A program made the translations under genes and the position numbers. The notes beneath the pieces are model-generated. The model saw nothing but the letters and a program-made list of their open reading frames with translations, searched no databases and was not told where the DNA came from. Shown here piece after piece: positions 36,059 to 46,835 of a stretch of DNA of 64,000 bases. Every line of letters begins with the position of its first letter. The first letter of the stretch is position 1. This stretch comes from Pascua guehoae (lineage: Eukaryota; Basidiomycota; Tremellomycetes; Trichosporonales; Trichosporonaceae): contig BCJX01000015.1 in the NCBI GenBank assembly GCA_001600415.1, positions 251,382 through 315,381 of the forward strand, written 5' to 3'.

Positions 36059-38145
36059 CTACTGCGCGGCGGCGGAGGCGGCGGCGAGGCAGGCTTGGAT
36101 TTGCTGTGTGGGTCAGCTAGAGTCCGCACGAGCGTCCCCGCTATGATGGGGCGAGTTTGTGCGCATGTTGGCCCTGGTGGAAGGGATGGCCGCGTTGCGG
36201 CACAGCAGGCGCAGACGGGGGAGAAGACTCACCTTGCCGTTGCAGTTTGCGACCGTGAGGGGCTCGACGTTGCCGCCGCGGTTGGCGGCGAGCTGGCAGT
36301 CGTCCATCTGCTTGTAGCACGACTGGTTGAGCGCGTCGATGAGGAAGTTGTACTGCTGGCCGCTCTGGAACCAGTAGTTGCCAGACTCTGCGCGTGTCAG
36401 TGTGGGTGCCAGGGGGGGGGGGGAGGAGGTATGAGAACGTAGCTCGCTGGTGGAACATGGAATGGCCGAGTGGGGACAAAAGTCGAGAGACTGAACGTAC
36501 TCGTCACTGCGGGGGCGGTGAAGCCGCCAAGAGCCTCGGTAAAGGTCTGGTAGTTGCCAGCGACGGCGGGGGCGCTAGGCTGGGGAGCCGAGGACTGGAC
36601 GGGGGCGGTGGACGACGGGACGGGGGCGGCAGAGGTGGGAGGAGCGGCCGAGGAGACGGGGGCAGCCGACGACTGGACAGGAGCAGCCGACGACTGAACG
36701 GGGGCGGCCGACGACTGGACGGGAGCGACAGACGGCTGGACGGGAGCGGCCGACGACTCAACCGGAGCGGCAGACGACTGAACGGGCTTGGAAGGGACAA
36801 CGGGCGCAACCGAGGTAGTGGGGGCGGCCGAGACGATGGGGGCCTTTGACGAGACGATAGGAGCGGCCGAGGTAGTCGGGGCGGGGGCGGCCGACGTCAC
36901 GGGCGCCTTGGAGGGGGTGACGGGGATGGGGGCGTTAGCACCTGGGAGGAAGGGCTTGATGGCGGTGGTAAAGAGCTCGTTGTCGGAACCGTCTGCGTTG
37001 GGGACAATGGACAGCTCGTAGCCCGGGTAGGGCTCAAAGGCGCCGCCCGACCAGGCGGTAAAGCCCGCAATGACGTCGTCGTTGTCGACGAGGTACTTCA
37101 TCGTCTTTGGGAGGTAGGAGCGGCACGAGTCTGTGTTTGCGCCGCCGATTTCGGTGACAATGGCGCGGCGGCCCTCCTTCTGGAGGTAGGCGACGAGGGG
37201 CTGGAGGAGGTCGAGGCCGTCGTTTGTGCACTCGTGCGAAGTGCCCGAGCCGTCGGCGTCAATGTACTTGTGGACGTCGAGGAGGAGAAGCGACGAGTCG
37301 GCCGCGGCGGGGTCGGTGATGGCGAGCATGGGCGCGTTGGCGCCCGACGCCCACACGCCCGCATTGTCCCACGAGTTGCCAGGAAGGATAATGGTCTGGG
37401 TCGTGGCGCCCGCGGCGCGGATGGCGTCGACGGCCGCCTGGGCCGCCTTTGCAAACACGCCAATGTCCTGGTCGTGGGGCTCGTTCATGAGCCCAAACAT
37501 GACCTTGGGGTTGGACGCGTACTTTGTGGCCAGCAGAGACCACAGGCGCGCAAAGTCGGCATTCGACGGGCCGTCCACGCCGATAACGCCAGAGTTCCAC
37601 CGGCCATAGTTGTGCAGGTCGAGAATCGCGTATGCGCCAGAGCTCGTCGTCGCCTGGACGAGCGCGTCAAACTTTGCAAGGTAAGCCGCGTCGAGCGAGG
37701 TGGCCGACACGTCGTTGTTAGTCATGTACTGCCAGCCAAACGGAAGGCGGATGCTGCTGCGTTAGCACTGGCATGGTGATTTGGCAACGGCTCGTTCCAT
37801 GTCACCGCCAGCCTGGTACGCACACGTTCGAGCCAGCGTTGATAAAGTGCGTAATCTGCTCCGTGCCGGGGCAGTAGGATTCGCCCGACCAGCCCCAAAC
37901 GTTCATGCCAAACTCGCATCCCTGTGCGTGAGTCAGTCTGCCACCCAAGTTGCCACACGAGCTGTCACACGAGCTGCCACACGAGCCGGCATACACAGGC
38001 ATACCGGGACTACATTCTCGGTTCCTGACACTCACAGCAATGTTAACACCGCCGAGACGGGGGAGGCCACGCTTGGCGAGGCTGATGGGGGCGGCCGTCG
38101 CCGTAGCGAGGAGGCCGATGAGGGAGACGAGAGCCGAGAGCTTCA
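36059..38145 (-). CDS. Secreted glycoside hydrolase family 5 (endoglucanase-like) with C-terminal cysteine domain
   Basis: The start at 38145 gives a signal peptide MKLSALVSLIGLLATATAAP, then a KR processing-like site (SLAKRGLPRLGGVNIA). The GH5 barrel includes GCEFGMNVWGWSGESYCPG, RLPFGWQYMTNND, AILDLHNYGRW, the acid/base glutamate in MFGLMNEPHDQD, VHKYIDADGSGTSHEC and the nucleophile in IVTEIGG, then FTAWSGGAFEPYPGYELSI. A Ser/Ala/Pro/Val linker of about 110 residues (SSAAPVQ units) follows. A C-terminal domain has four cysteines, QQYNFLIDALNQSCYKQMDD, CQLAANRGG, LTVANCNGKQIQACLAAASA. Both catalytic residues are present. The family most often acts on beta-1,4-glucan; the true substrate is unproven. 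Confidence 0.9.
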
Positions 38146-40917
38146 TTTCGTGTGTCGTCGAGTAGGGGGGTTTAAGGTATGGGGTGGGATTGTTCTCAAG
38201 AGAAACCAAACGAGTGGGAGAGATGCCGGTGGTGGGTGGGTGGCGGAGGAGATGCAGATGCGTAGAGCGTGCGTGGAAATGAATGTAAAGTGGGTGGGGG
38301 AATGCTGTGGTACCAGACCGTAAGCAGAAGAGTTGGTTGCGTCGTTAGTGACTGGGAAAAAAGAGCCAGGTCGGAGATGACCTGTCCATCTTATGTATTG
38401 TCAGAGGGGTGCGGCCAGAGTTGCAGTAGGTAGACATGTCGGGCCGGCCGGTCACGCCATGCGCCCGGCTGTGGTCAGTGGGTTGAGCAGGGGTTGAGGA
38501 GGCGACGCACAAGGAGTCTGTTGAATAGGGAACGTGCCAAAGTATGGCAGTGGGCGCTATGCACTGTCCTGGCCACCGGGTGTGTTCCACTGCGATGACC
38601 CGTGCACCGACACTTACTTTTTATCGTTTCCTGGAACTCGGTGCTCTTGTTCTCATTTACCTTTTCTGCCAGGCACACTGCGCGTGCTTTGGTCCATGGG
38701 TCTGGATTCGAGCGATTGTGAGCGATTATCGGCGCGTCCTTACGACGTGATGCCTGGTTCCTTCGTGCCGGTTCGGGAGCGCCTCATGATTGCCTTGGTA
38801 TTGTTTACTTGTCACCCATGGAATTGTCCGCGCGTACTCATCTGCCACCTAGTTGCGTCCGATGTGTCGGTGGCGTACACTCCTGGCCGGGTGTACGTTC
38901 GAGGGCCGGTCTCTATGCCTCGATATGGCAAGTGACGATGAAAAGAAACGTCTGGCGCGTCTCGATGTCTGGAATGGGACTGTGCGTCTGTGCGTGTTTA
39001 TCCGAGAGCCCCGGCCAAGAGATTATATCAGCTTGGCCCAGTACTTGATTTCGGAACGTCGTCCAATGCCGACCCGCAAACATGCTGCGAGAGCTGGTCG
39101 AACAACAGGTGGCACCCTCGCACCCGCTGCGACGGCGCTTTGGTACCCGGCCGCCGGGTGTGGCGTCGGTGGCGTCAGTCGCCCCGTCGCGTCGTCGCGT
39201 CGTCGCTCAATTTGGGCCACAACCTACAAATCGGACTGTGCAGTGTTGCACGGGAGCCGTTTCACCACCTGGACCGATGATACGCTACGCGACGGACCGA
39301 GTTGCCTGTCTCCTGCGCCGAGATTTGCGGAGTTGGGAAGGTAAACGCGACGAATTCGTCGAGGGATGCAGAACATCCAGAGCACGGACCATGATGACGA
39401 CGACGGTGCGGAGAAACAGGGGCATCCTAAGGCACATTTGGACCAAAACAATGTGGCGATCTCCAGGATACATCAGCCATTCGTGGCAGTCTCGACTCTA
39501 GTGCGGCAACCTAAGCGTCTCATGCTTGCAGGGAGCGCCAAGCACTAAACAGGCTGGCTTTGTTGCTTGTACCCTACGCTCTTACAACTCCTCGCTCTGT
39601 GCGTGGCGTTTTGTCCGATTTGTATGGTCTGCGTTCAGTAGATTTCGGTCAGTGCGCGCTCTGGCATCCGCGTCACTGTCAAGGACGGATAAGGACAAGT
39701 CCATTCGATCGCCAACGCCTCAGTCGGATATCACAAACGTGTCGAGTCGGCCCAATAGGTAGGTACGTGCACGTGTTACCACTACTGACCGAGCTTCGAG
39801 ATAGCAGCGTTAACAGGACAACTTGGGTCAGAAGCTTACTACGAAGTGGCCATTCCGACCAGCTGCTAGAAGTGAATACTCATCAGCATAGCGCTCACCG
39901 GCCGATGCCCGGTATCGCGGCCCTCACCCACTGTCACTGGCCTGGGTCTAACGGGGTGCTTGATGTCTGGCTCACCATGTTTCGCGTATTCACAGCCCAA
40001 CGCACCGTGCATGCTTGGCAGCAAAGTGGCGGGTGGGCAGTGAAATATCTATCAAACAGCCCCTCTTGCATCTGCCATCGGGCCGTTTCTCGGGGGCTTG
40101 TAACGGTCCGACATCGGCACAGATCAACACTTGCGAGGGGGCACAGTCTCATATATCTGTCGCTGGCCCCGGGGTGCATCACCTCACAGCTGAAAACCTT
40201 GTGCATCTTGCATTTGTACATGTTGTCAACTGCCATCGAGGTTGTTTTGCGGGCAGCCCAAGGCCATCATGATCGAGTTCACAACAAACCTGGCCCATTG
40301 CAAGAGTCACAAAGACTTCAAGAAACAAGTCAAACTTTACATCGGCCCGGTGGCGCTACCTGGCGTTGGACCGTGGCATGCACCGTGCCCGCCGCTGAGA
40401 CTGCAAGGGGCATCTTGGCGTCACCCGACTCGGGATTCAGTCTTGGATGGGATGTCAGGAGGGAGGGGAGAGCGAGTGGGATTTTGCTCGAGGGCACCGG
40501 TCATGGGCTGGGCCTAGAACACCTCCCTGCACCATGGCCTGATGGCGAGATTGAGACTATTACAGTTGTCCCATCTGGTTAATTCGTGTGGCAAATGACG
40601 GCTGCAACTGTTCTCCCACCTTCCGGTCCGTGTCTCACCGACACATCTGGAATTGGACCACAATCAGCAGCTAGCTGGTCCACTTGTACACTCCTGCAAG
40701 CGCATGTACAGTGGCACAGACCGTCAGCCTTTCACATCCACTTTCCCCATACGTCTCACCAAGCTGTCCTTCACCAAGGGGATCAAGACTACTCTTCTTG
40801 GTCACAGTCTGGTCCGCAACTATCTCTGCGCTTGCACGCCCTAGCATCTGGAGATATGTGCGCTTGCTGCGATGCTGGCGTGTGGGGGTCCTTGCCTCCG
40901 TGCCTTCAATATGTCAA
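38146..40917. other. Gene-poor region upstream of the tRNA cluster
   Basis: About 2.8 kb with no protein gene I can support, apart from the GH5 promoter at the left. Composition is more balanced than in neighbouring genes and ORFs are short in all frames. The segment 40070-40840 resembles 42395-43700 further right. Confidence 0.55.
40070..40850 (+). pseudogene. Degenerate duplicated sequence, copy 1
   Basis: Several blocks match 42395-43700 in the same order: the gggcc-gtttctcg block with acggtccga (near 40077), agacttcaagaaacaagtcaa (near 40310), a ggaccgtggcatgcaccgtg block (near 40370), and ctggaattggaccacaatca (near 40645). Translated conservation includes PWTVACTV-like and LELDHNQQLA..FPIRLTKLSF. 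Reading frames are broken between blocks, so this looks like a decayed member of an unrecognised gene family. Confidence 0.45.
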
Positions 40918-41010
40918 GGCGATTTAGCTCAGTTGGTTAGAGCGCATGCTTAACACTGGAAGAACGCAGTGATACGCATGAGGTCGGCAGTTCGACCCTG
41001 TCAAACGTCA
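40918..41010 (+). tRNA. tRNA-Val(AAC) with about 19-nt intron
   Basis: D arm GCTC-AGTTGGTTA-GAGC, anticodon stem CATGC/GCATG, loop TTAACA giving anticodon AAC, T arm GGCAG-TTCGACC-CTGTC, discriminator A, and a TTTTT terminator at 41019. The acceptor GGCGATT/AAACGTC pairs except for A5-A68, so a slightly decayed gene is possible. Confidence 0.78.
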
Positions 41011-41772
41011 AGCATTAGCTTTTTGTCCATCCACAGCGATGTCTGTTGCCATAAATGTTGCTCAGGAGGGTTGTTTGACGAAGATCATAGCCAGTTGGTG
41101 ACGATGTGTTTTTTTTTTTTTTTTTTTTTTTTTACCTTACGGCACGTAACAGCCCACTCACCCTCCTATCTTCTCTTCTGTGTGCCGACTCGGCCGCCTG
41201 CCGCTCCATGGGGCATACGCACACGCACGTGAACAGGCGCGGGATCGCAAGTATGCACCCGAGGACGAGGAACAGATATTTTATTGAGTTCGGCGGCGAG
41301 GCATTCTTGGGTTGCTTTCTCCCTTCTTTGTGCGTCGTGGCTGTGTTGCTCAGATGAACCGCGAGGACCAAGCAAGATGGTCTGAGTAGACAATGCCCCC
41401 TGGTATGGTTGTTCACGTAGGCCACACACCGATCTTTCCACCTCGGCATGTTCCCCAACCCACTCAAAAAAAAAAGCAGCAAAAAAACGCACAGAGAGGG
41501 AGAGAGAGAGAAGCTCGCCCTCGGCGGGCCCTCGGTGGGCACCTCGGCAGGACAACACCGAAGTCGAGGAAATGACCTTAGCTGTGGAAGAGATACCCAG
41601 CATCCCTTCACCGCTTGCCTGTGGTAGCAATGAACTGCGCGCTCCTGCAGTACAGTCCCACCCTCGACCCTCAGGCAGTGCGGCGCCCTCGCACTCGCAC
41701 TCTGCGGCCGTGAACAACCCGACCAACCGAGCCCCCCGCAGCTGCTGAATTGGCCTGGCTGCGCTCACCATA
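41011..41772. other. Spacer between tRNA-Val and tRNA-Thr
   Basis: A T-run of about 26 nt lies at 41108-41133, and A-rich runs lie near 41466-41488. ORFs in this stretch have no recognisable domain. Confidence 0.55.
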
Positions 41773-41850
41773 GCCCGTATAGCTCAGTGGCAGAGCGCGC
41801 CTTTCGTACGAACGAGGGTGAGGTCACAGGTTCGACCCCTGTTGTGGGCA
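41773..41850 (+). tRNA. tRNA-Thr(CGT) with a very short intron (about 6 nt)
   Basis: Acceptor GCCCGTA pairs with TGTGGGC (two G-T pairs). D arm GCTC-AGTGGCA-GAGC, T arm ACAGG-TTCGACC-CCTGT, discriminator A. Anticodon stem CGCCT pairs with GGGTG, and the loop TTCGTA gives anticodon CGT. Six extra bases (CGAACG) after position 37 are needed to close the stem. Confidence 0.82.
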
Positions 41851-44214
41851 GAGGAGCACGTCGTCGTTCTCTTTTTCTGCGTGTGGGGGGACGAGGCAGG
41901 TGGGTGGGCAAGTTGGCAGGGCTGGCGTGGGGGGGGGCTGGGGGACGGGATAATGGCCGTGGAAGGATGCAGTGGTCAGTCGGACGCTCGTAAATGTCAA
42001 GACCGAGGGCAGGTCTACTGAATACTTATCGCGTGTACAGGATATTTGGTTGCCGCTTGAAGTTACACTTGGACTTGGCAGTGACAGTGTGGGTGCCACC
42101 GCATGACGTACGGTATCGGTTCCTGAGTGCTAATCATCCTGGGCACCCACACCCCCCATCCATCTGTACGACTGTACATCTGTTTGTAATCGCCATTGGG
42201 AGCATGCATCATTTGCATCATTCTCGTCTACGCCCTTGTGGGTGCCTCGCTGGTCAAAACTCCTGCCGTTGTGGGTACTTGTATGGCGAATCGCTGCCTC
42301 GGGCTAGAAACATGGATACTGATAAAACAAGGTACAGCAGTGCCCGGGGGGGTGCACACTCATTCTTGTACGGGTAATGGCAAACCGCCCATTGGTCGAG
42401 GGCTCGTTTCTCGCCGGCTCAGAACGGTCCGAGCACGGCACTTAGAACACGGCCGTCTTGTACGTTTGTTTCCCGCCGAGCGTGGCTCCGTACACAGATA
42501 ACTGCTGAGCCCAAGTCTGTACAACTTGCAGACGTGCCAGCCGCGTTTGGTTCGCTGTCCGAGATGGTCACATCGCAGTTCGCATCAATACCCAGTCGGC
42601 CAAGTCATGAAGAGTTCAAGAACAAGTCAACTTCACCTTCCTTTTGCCCGACAAACATCATTTGTGTTCCTGTTCCCGGTAGTGGTCCATGGCCTTGGAC
42701 TGTGGCATGCACTGTGCGCGTGGCGGGGCCAGCGACGCGCAAACGTCTTGGCGTCACCTAACGCCGGGTTTAGTGATGTGCCTCTCACGAGAAACACTGG
42801 TTCGCTGGAGAAGTTCATCCTACAATGTGACAAGTCAGGCAGCTATCCGAGGTCGCCGTCGGCACCTGTAACCGCAAACAATGTAGATGGCGGGCACGCC
42901 CCACTTGACCGACGACCCACCTAGCCAAAAAGTTGGTGCCTACCCGGCCCTCTCTGCGCGCCTACGACTGTCCCGACCTCTTGGAGGGCCAATGCCAAAC
43001 CAGCCAGACTGATCCGTTGCCGGCCTGTCTGCGCCACGTGGGCGGTACTGGCTTGATCACCGATACGAAGCCATCGTCGAGCTGTGAAGCTCGAGTGGAG
43101 ATCGAACACTGGACCTAGAGGAGACTGAGTCGTACAATGGGCGCGCTGAAGAGGTGATTTCCGTGAATGGAAATAGACACCTTCCCCAACCCGTCACAGG
43201 TGATGGTATACACTTTGGGTGTGCTATGAGTGGCGGGCGGGTTGGCTGACTGTACTGCAGAAGCAAGCCGTTGTTTGTAGCAAGGGGCGTCAGGCCAACA
43301 TTGGGGTCCATTGGGGTCTGTGTACCCACTGTGCACCCACTGTGTGGACTGGGATTTCGGTCAATGATCCCTGTGGGGGTGGTGAGCCGGGCCCAAAGCA
43401 TGTCGCTCTGGACTCTATTTGACGAGATTAAAAGGCCTGCAGTTCACGAGTTAGCTCCCACTATCAACTCTTTCGGCAGACGGCAGCTGCGGGTGTTCTG
43501 CCCCTATTCGACCTGTAAAATCGCCCCAGCACACCTAGAGTTGGACGACAATCAGCCCCTTGCCTCCACACCGGCGGGTGACCACCTGAACACTTCTGGA
43601 AAGCGCGTGTTCAGTTGCCTTGATCGTGTATTGCACGGCCACTTTCCAATAAACCTCATGAGGCTGTCGTTCATGATGGGAGCTCGGGCCTGTCCTCGCC
43701 CCCGGACCTCTCCTTTAACTGCCATCCTTACCCGATGTGGAGTCTAGACCCTCAACCTGGGGATAACATCAGGTGCTTATGCCATGTACCCAACCTGCTC
43801 ATAAAGTACAGCAGTGGCCGGCGACTTCAGAGGCGCGAAGCGGTAAATCGTGGCGTCCCACCTTGACTTTTTGAACCTCGCGTCCACAATGAGCCGCGCC
43901 GTCCTTTCCAATCAACCAGTCCTCATGAGTATCGGCTGCCTTGGAACATGGGCACATGGGGGATCTGTAGACAATGTACGCGCGTACAAAGCAGAGTGAC
44001 ATTTACCCGTGGTGGGAACTCGCTGACCGGGGGAGTCTGGCCAGGCCACCCATGTCTCGCCCCGGCGATCCATATGCCCCCTTGGGTCGCGAACAATTGC
44101 GAACAACCAGCTTTGCTTCTCAGCACCCCAAGGCACAAGATGAGGTTGTCGGCTTGCAAAAAGAAAAACCTACACCTTTGCTTGGCCTTGTGTTGTGCAA
44201 AACAAGAGCAATGA
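41851..44214. other. Gene-poor region between tRNA-Thr and tRNA-Gly
   Basis: About 2.4 kb with no intact gene. It contains the second copy of the degenerate duplicated sequence (42395-42790 and 43500-43700). Other ORFs are short and featureless. Confidence 0.55.
42395..43700 (+). pseudogene. Degenerate duplicated sequence, copy 2
   Basis: Blocks collinear with 40070-40850: gggctcgtttctcg with acggtccgag, agagttcaagaacaagtcaa, a ggactgtggcatgcactgtg block, tcttggcgtcacc, and ctagagttggacgacaatca. The translated right block reads LELDDNQPLAS and HGHFPINLMRLSF, parallel to LELDHNQQLAG and FPIRLTKLSF in copy 1. The right block is displaced by about 570 bp relative to copy 1, which implies an insertion or deletion. 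Function unknown. Confidence 0.45.
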
Positions 44215-44326
44215 TACATTGTAAGGGAGTCGAACCCCTGCCGCGTCGACGGTAGATCAAGTCCTTGGCCATTGACCAGGGGCTTGTTCGTGGCAACGAC
44301 GCATGATACCGTTTCACCAACAATGT
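44215..44326 (-). tRNA. tRNA-Gly(GCC) with about 41-nt intron
   Basis: Same structure as the copy at 3805-3922: acceptor ACATTGT/ACAATGT, D arm GTGA-AACGGTA-TCAT, anticodon stem CGTCG/CGACG, anticodon GCC, T arm AGGGG-TTCGACT-CCCTT. The exonic sequence differs from that copy only by a compensated acceptor pair (T5-A68 instead of C5-G68). The intron is different in sequence and length. A TTTTT lies about 45 bp downstream. Confidence 0.88.
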
Positions 44327-44699
44327 CAGCTGTCGAATCACTAGCAGCGTTCAGAGCCCGGTGGAGAGCCGACATGGTGTGGCCAGCCCCGAACCGTAGG
44401 CAGCCCGCGCGCAAGCTGGTCGCCGTGGTCGTCTGATAGCGTTGAAGGGGCAGCAAGGCCTCTGAGAGTGTGGACCGATAGTCCATTGCTCTCATTGCGC
44501 TCCATCCAGGCAGTCTTCCAAGTATCCATGCGCGCGCCACTTGTTGCCGCCACAGGAAACCGGCTCCAACCTCCCAATTCATCCCACCGTCTTCCCACCA
44601 GACAACCTCACCTCCCCCATCCCAGCACTCGACCCCCAACCCTCCCGCCATCTCCCACAGGCAACGCCTGAGCCCCTCTCGGCGCCTGGAGGCCCAAAA
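44327..44699. other. Spacer between tRNA-Gly and tRNA-Arg
   Basis: No gene seen. The T-run read on the minus strand at 44696-44700 is the Pol III terminator of the tRNA-Arg gene. Confidence 0.5.
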
Positions 44700-44825
44700 A
44701 GGTCACGACGGGTATCGAACCCGCGATCTCCTGATCACTGTGAGCGACGAGAGGGATTGGATGCAGCGCCTCTTGTGCGGCTCAAGTCTTCGTAGTCAGA
44801 CGCCGTACCATTTGGCCACGCGACC
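44700..44825 (-). tRNA. tRNA-Arg(ACG) with about 54-nt intron
   Basis: On the minus strand acceptor GGTCGCG pairs with CGTGACC. D arm GCCA-AATGGTA-CGGC, T arm GCGGG-TTCGATA-CCCGT. Anticodon stem TCTGA pairs with TCAGG across a long insertion, and the loop CTACGA gives anticodon ACG. A TTTTT run directly follows the 3' end. Confidence 0.87.
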
Positions 44826-45296
44826 GATGGGAATTGGGCGGTGGGGGGTTCGTCGGGGGAGGTCTGGGGACGTGGCATGGCTGTGGTGTTGGACTTGGGG
44901 TGGGGTGGTAGAGGAGGAGAAGCGGGGAGGAGGTGGAGAGAGGAGAGGGATGAGGAGGTGGAGATGGGCGATGAGGCGGAGATGGGTGATGGGGCGGAGA
45001 GGGGGTGATATCCCACCTCGGTGGAGAAGGCGGCCATGACACACTTAGGTAACAGGGCCGCAAGTACACGGAGACGGGGGTACGCTGTACGGCCTGCTCT
45101 TGGCGGTCGAGATGAACCAAACTCAACCTCGGGCTGCTCCTGGTGGTTAGTCAAGCCCCCGTGGATCGCAAGGGCACCAGCAACAGCCAGCGACACATGC
45201 GTGGCCCTCCTTTTACCCCAGGAGTCCTCAGATGATGCTCCTCGTACGCGCAGGGTTGAGATGTGATGCAGTGCATGGTATATGGTACAGTGGAGT
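44826..45296. other. Spacer between tRNA-Arg and the mS37 gene
   Basis: 471 bp. A gatgggcgatgaggcgga-type repeat (about 44930-45010) is present. No gene seen; it presumably includes the mS37 3' UTR. Confidence 0.5.
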
Positions 45297-46406
45297 CTAC
45301 CGGACCCGGCTGAGGAGGTAGTTGATCTGCAGTCAGCGCTGTATCGTTGGGGTCGTTGCCATGCTCCTATCCGCTCCCAGTGTGGAACTCGGCCTCGCCG
45401 CGCTGTCCCGCCCTATGCGCCACTGCAGCCTGTGCCTTTGGCAGGATACAGCCGCCACAGAGTTGCTCAATCGCGATAGCCGTAGCCGTCGTGGGATCCA
45501 CCCGCACCATGATCATGCGCCTCCATGGGTATGGGCGCACCCAGGTACTTGGTGGCGGTTGTATCCAGGAGAGAAGGAGAGGCAAAGCAGTCTGGGGCCA
45601 ACCCGCCAGAGGACACAAACAAGTAGCAAGAGGCCTGCTGCTGGCCGCAGCGCATACGCTAGTGCCCGAGGCCAGGCTCCGCCAGCATCCACCGTCGCGC
45701 CCCCTCACCATCCCACCTCGGGCTGCTTTGCCACCCCGCCTTCGTCCCCCGCGCCACTCGCCTCCCCCCAACCCTCGTCCCCCGTCCCCCGTCCCCTCGC
45801 CACCCGCGCCTCACCCCCCTCCCCCCCCCACCCACACACCGCCAACTCACCGACCCGCGTTTCCTCGAACCAGGCTTGGTCGGCTTGGCCATGCACGCGT
45901 GCAGGTTGCGCATCGCGGCCGCGCACCCGGTCGCGCCCTCGCCGACGGCGCGCAGGTCGCCCGACGACGAAAAGCACGCCAGGAGCGCGGTAATCTCGGG
46001 GGCGCACTGGGGCGGCTCGATTTCTGCGTGTGGGCGCGTGTTTGGGGGCGATGGTGTGTGTGTGTGGGGGGTGGGGGGGTGGATGTTGTGACGCGGGATA
46101 AGTCGGACGACATCGAGTGCGTGAACCGGGCAGTCGAGAGCGTAAATCGGGCAGTCGATTGCGTGCAACATAGGACAGAGGTGTAGCCCGCGCGTGAGCC
46201 ATGTTTGCAGCGATAGACCGAGGGGCGCGATTCCATCGAGACCGAGTACGAACGAAGGACACGAACGCGCAATCGAGACAAATGCAGAGGACAAGGCAGG
46301 CAGAAAAAAGAAGACACAGCGTCAGCACACTTCCCCTCTACGCTGCGCTTGCCAGATTCCCAGACGACTACTCACGACGCGAGGGACGGATCTTGTAGCG
46401 GATCAT
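45297..46406 (-). CDS. MRP10: Mitochondrial small-subunit ribosomal protein mS37 (Mrp10), twin CX9C
   Basis: Three exons (46406-46376, 46023-45851, 45326-45297) join in frame to 77 residues. Exon 1 gives MIRYKIRPSR. Exon 2 gives IEPPQCAPEITALLACFSSS, then a loop, GCAAAMRNLHACMAKPTKPG and SRKRGS. Exon 3 is only 30 nt and encodes INYLLSRVR and the stop. The two cysteine pairs are both CX9C, the Mia40-dependent import signature, and the Lys/Pro stretch plus INYLLSR end is characteristic of Mrp10. The protein belongs to the mitochondrial 37S ribosome. Introns of 352 and 524 nt dwarf the coding sequence. Confidence 0.88.
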
Positions 46407-46835
46407 GGTGGTGGGTTGGACAAGATTGAGTGGAGGAAAAAGTCGAAGTGGACGGGGGTGGATGAAGTTCGTGTGGTGATCTTATTGGGTCCCCCGGTTA
46501 CCTCCACCAGGTTTCTTCCAGCCATTGTTTGGGATCAGTCTGCGCCTGCACATATGCGTGCGGCTGTTGACAGTCCTGACAGGTGGTTGAACCACACAGG
46601 TCACTGAGATTGCGGGCGTCGGGTGCATTGTCCGTGTCATGACCGACCGCCGCATAGTGGCATGTGGCAAGCAACGACGAGGTGTTTGAGCGACGAGCGA
46701 GCGGCTCATACTACGATGGCGTTGCCACTCATGCACCGCATCGCCCGAGCAATCTAGCCCCAGTGCACCTAGCCCCTCGTCTCTTACACACGAACCCATG
46801 AAAATGCACATGCAAATAAGTACAGTCTACAGAGT
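46407..46835. other. Spacer between mS37 and NOP53
   Basis: 429 bp between same-strand genes: upstream region of mS37 and 3' UTR of NOP53. No gene seen. Confidence 0.5.

Noticed and set aside
36397..37779. Plus-strand ORFs opposite the GH5 gene
   Set aside because: The minus-strand frame carries both GH5 catalytic motifs and a signal peptide; the plus frames are shadows.
39560..40582. 340-codon plus-strand ORF as an intact gene
   Set aside because: No recognisable domain, and similarity to 42.4-43.7 kb falls in blocks in several frames. Better treated as degenerate sequence.
38146..44214. 5S rRNA or snRNA genes in the gene-poor tRNA region
   Set aside because: I looked for the conserved 5S internal control and U6 5'-end sequences and saw neither; only the tRNAs could be supported.
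45653..46328. Alternative larger minus-strand ORFs over the mS37 gene (207 and 211 codons)
   Set aside because: The spliced 77-residue product has twin CX9C and the Mrp10 C-terminus in phase; the long ORFs read through introns.
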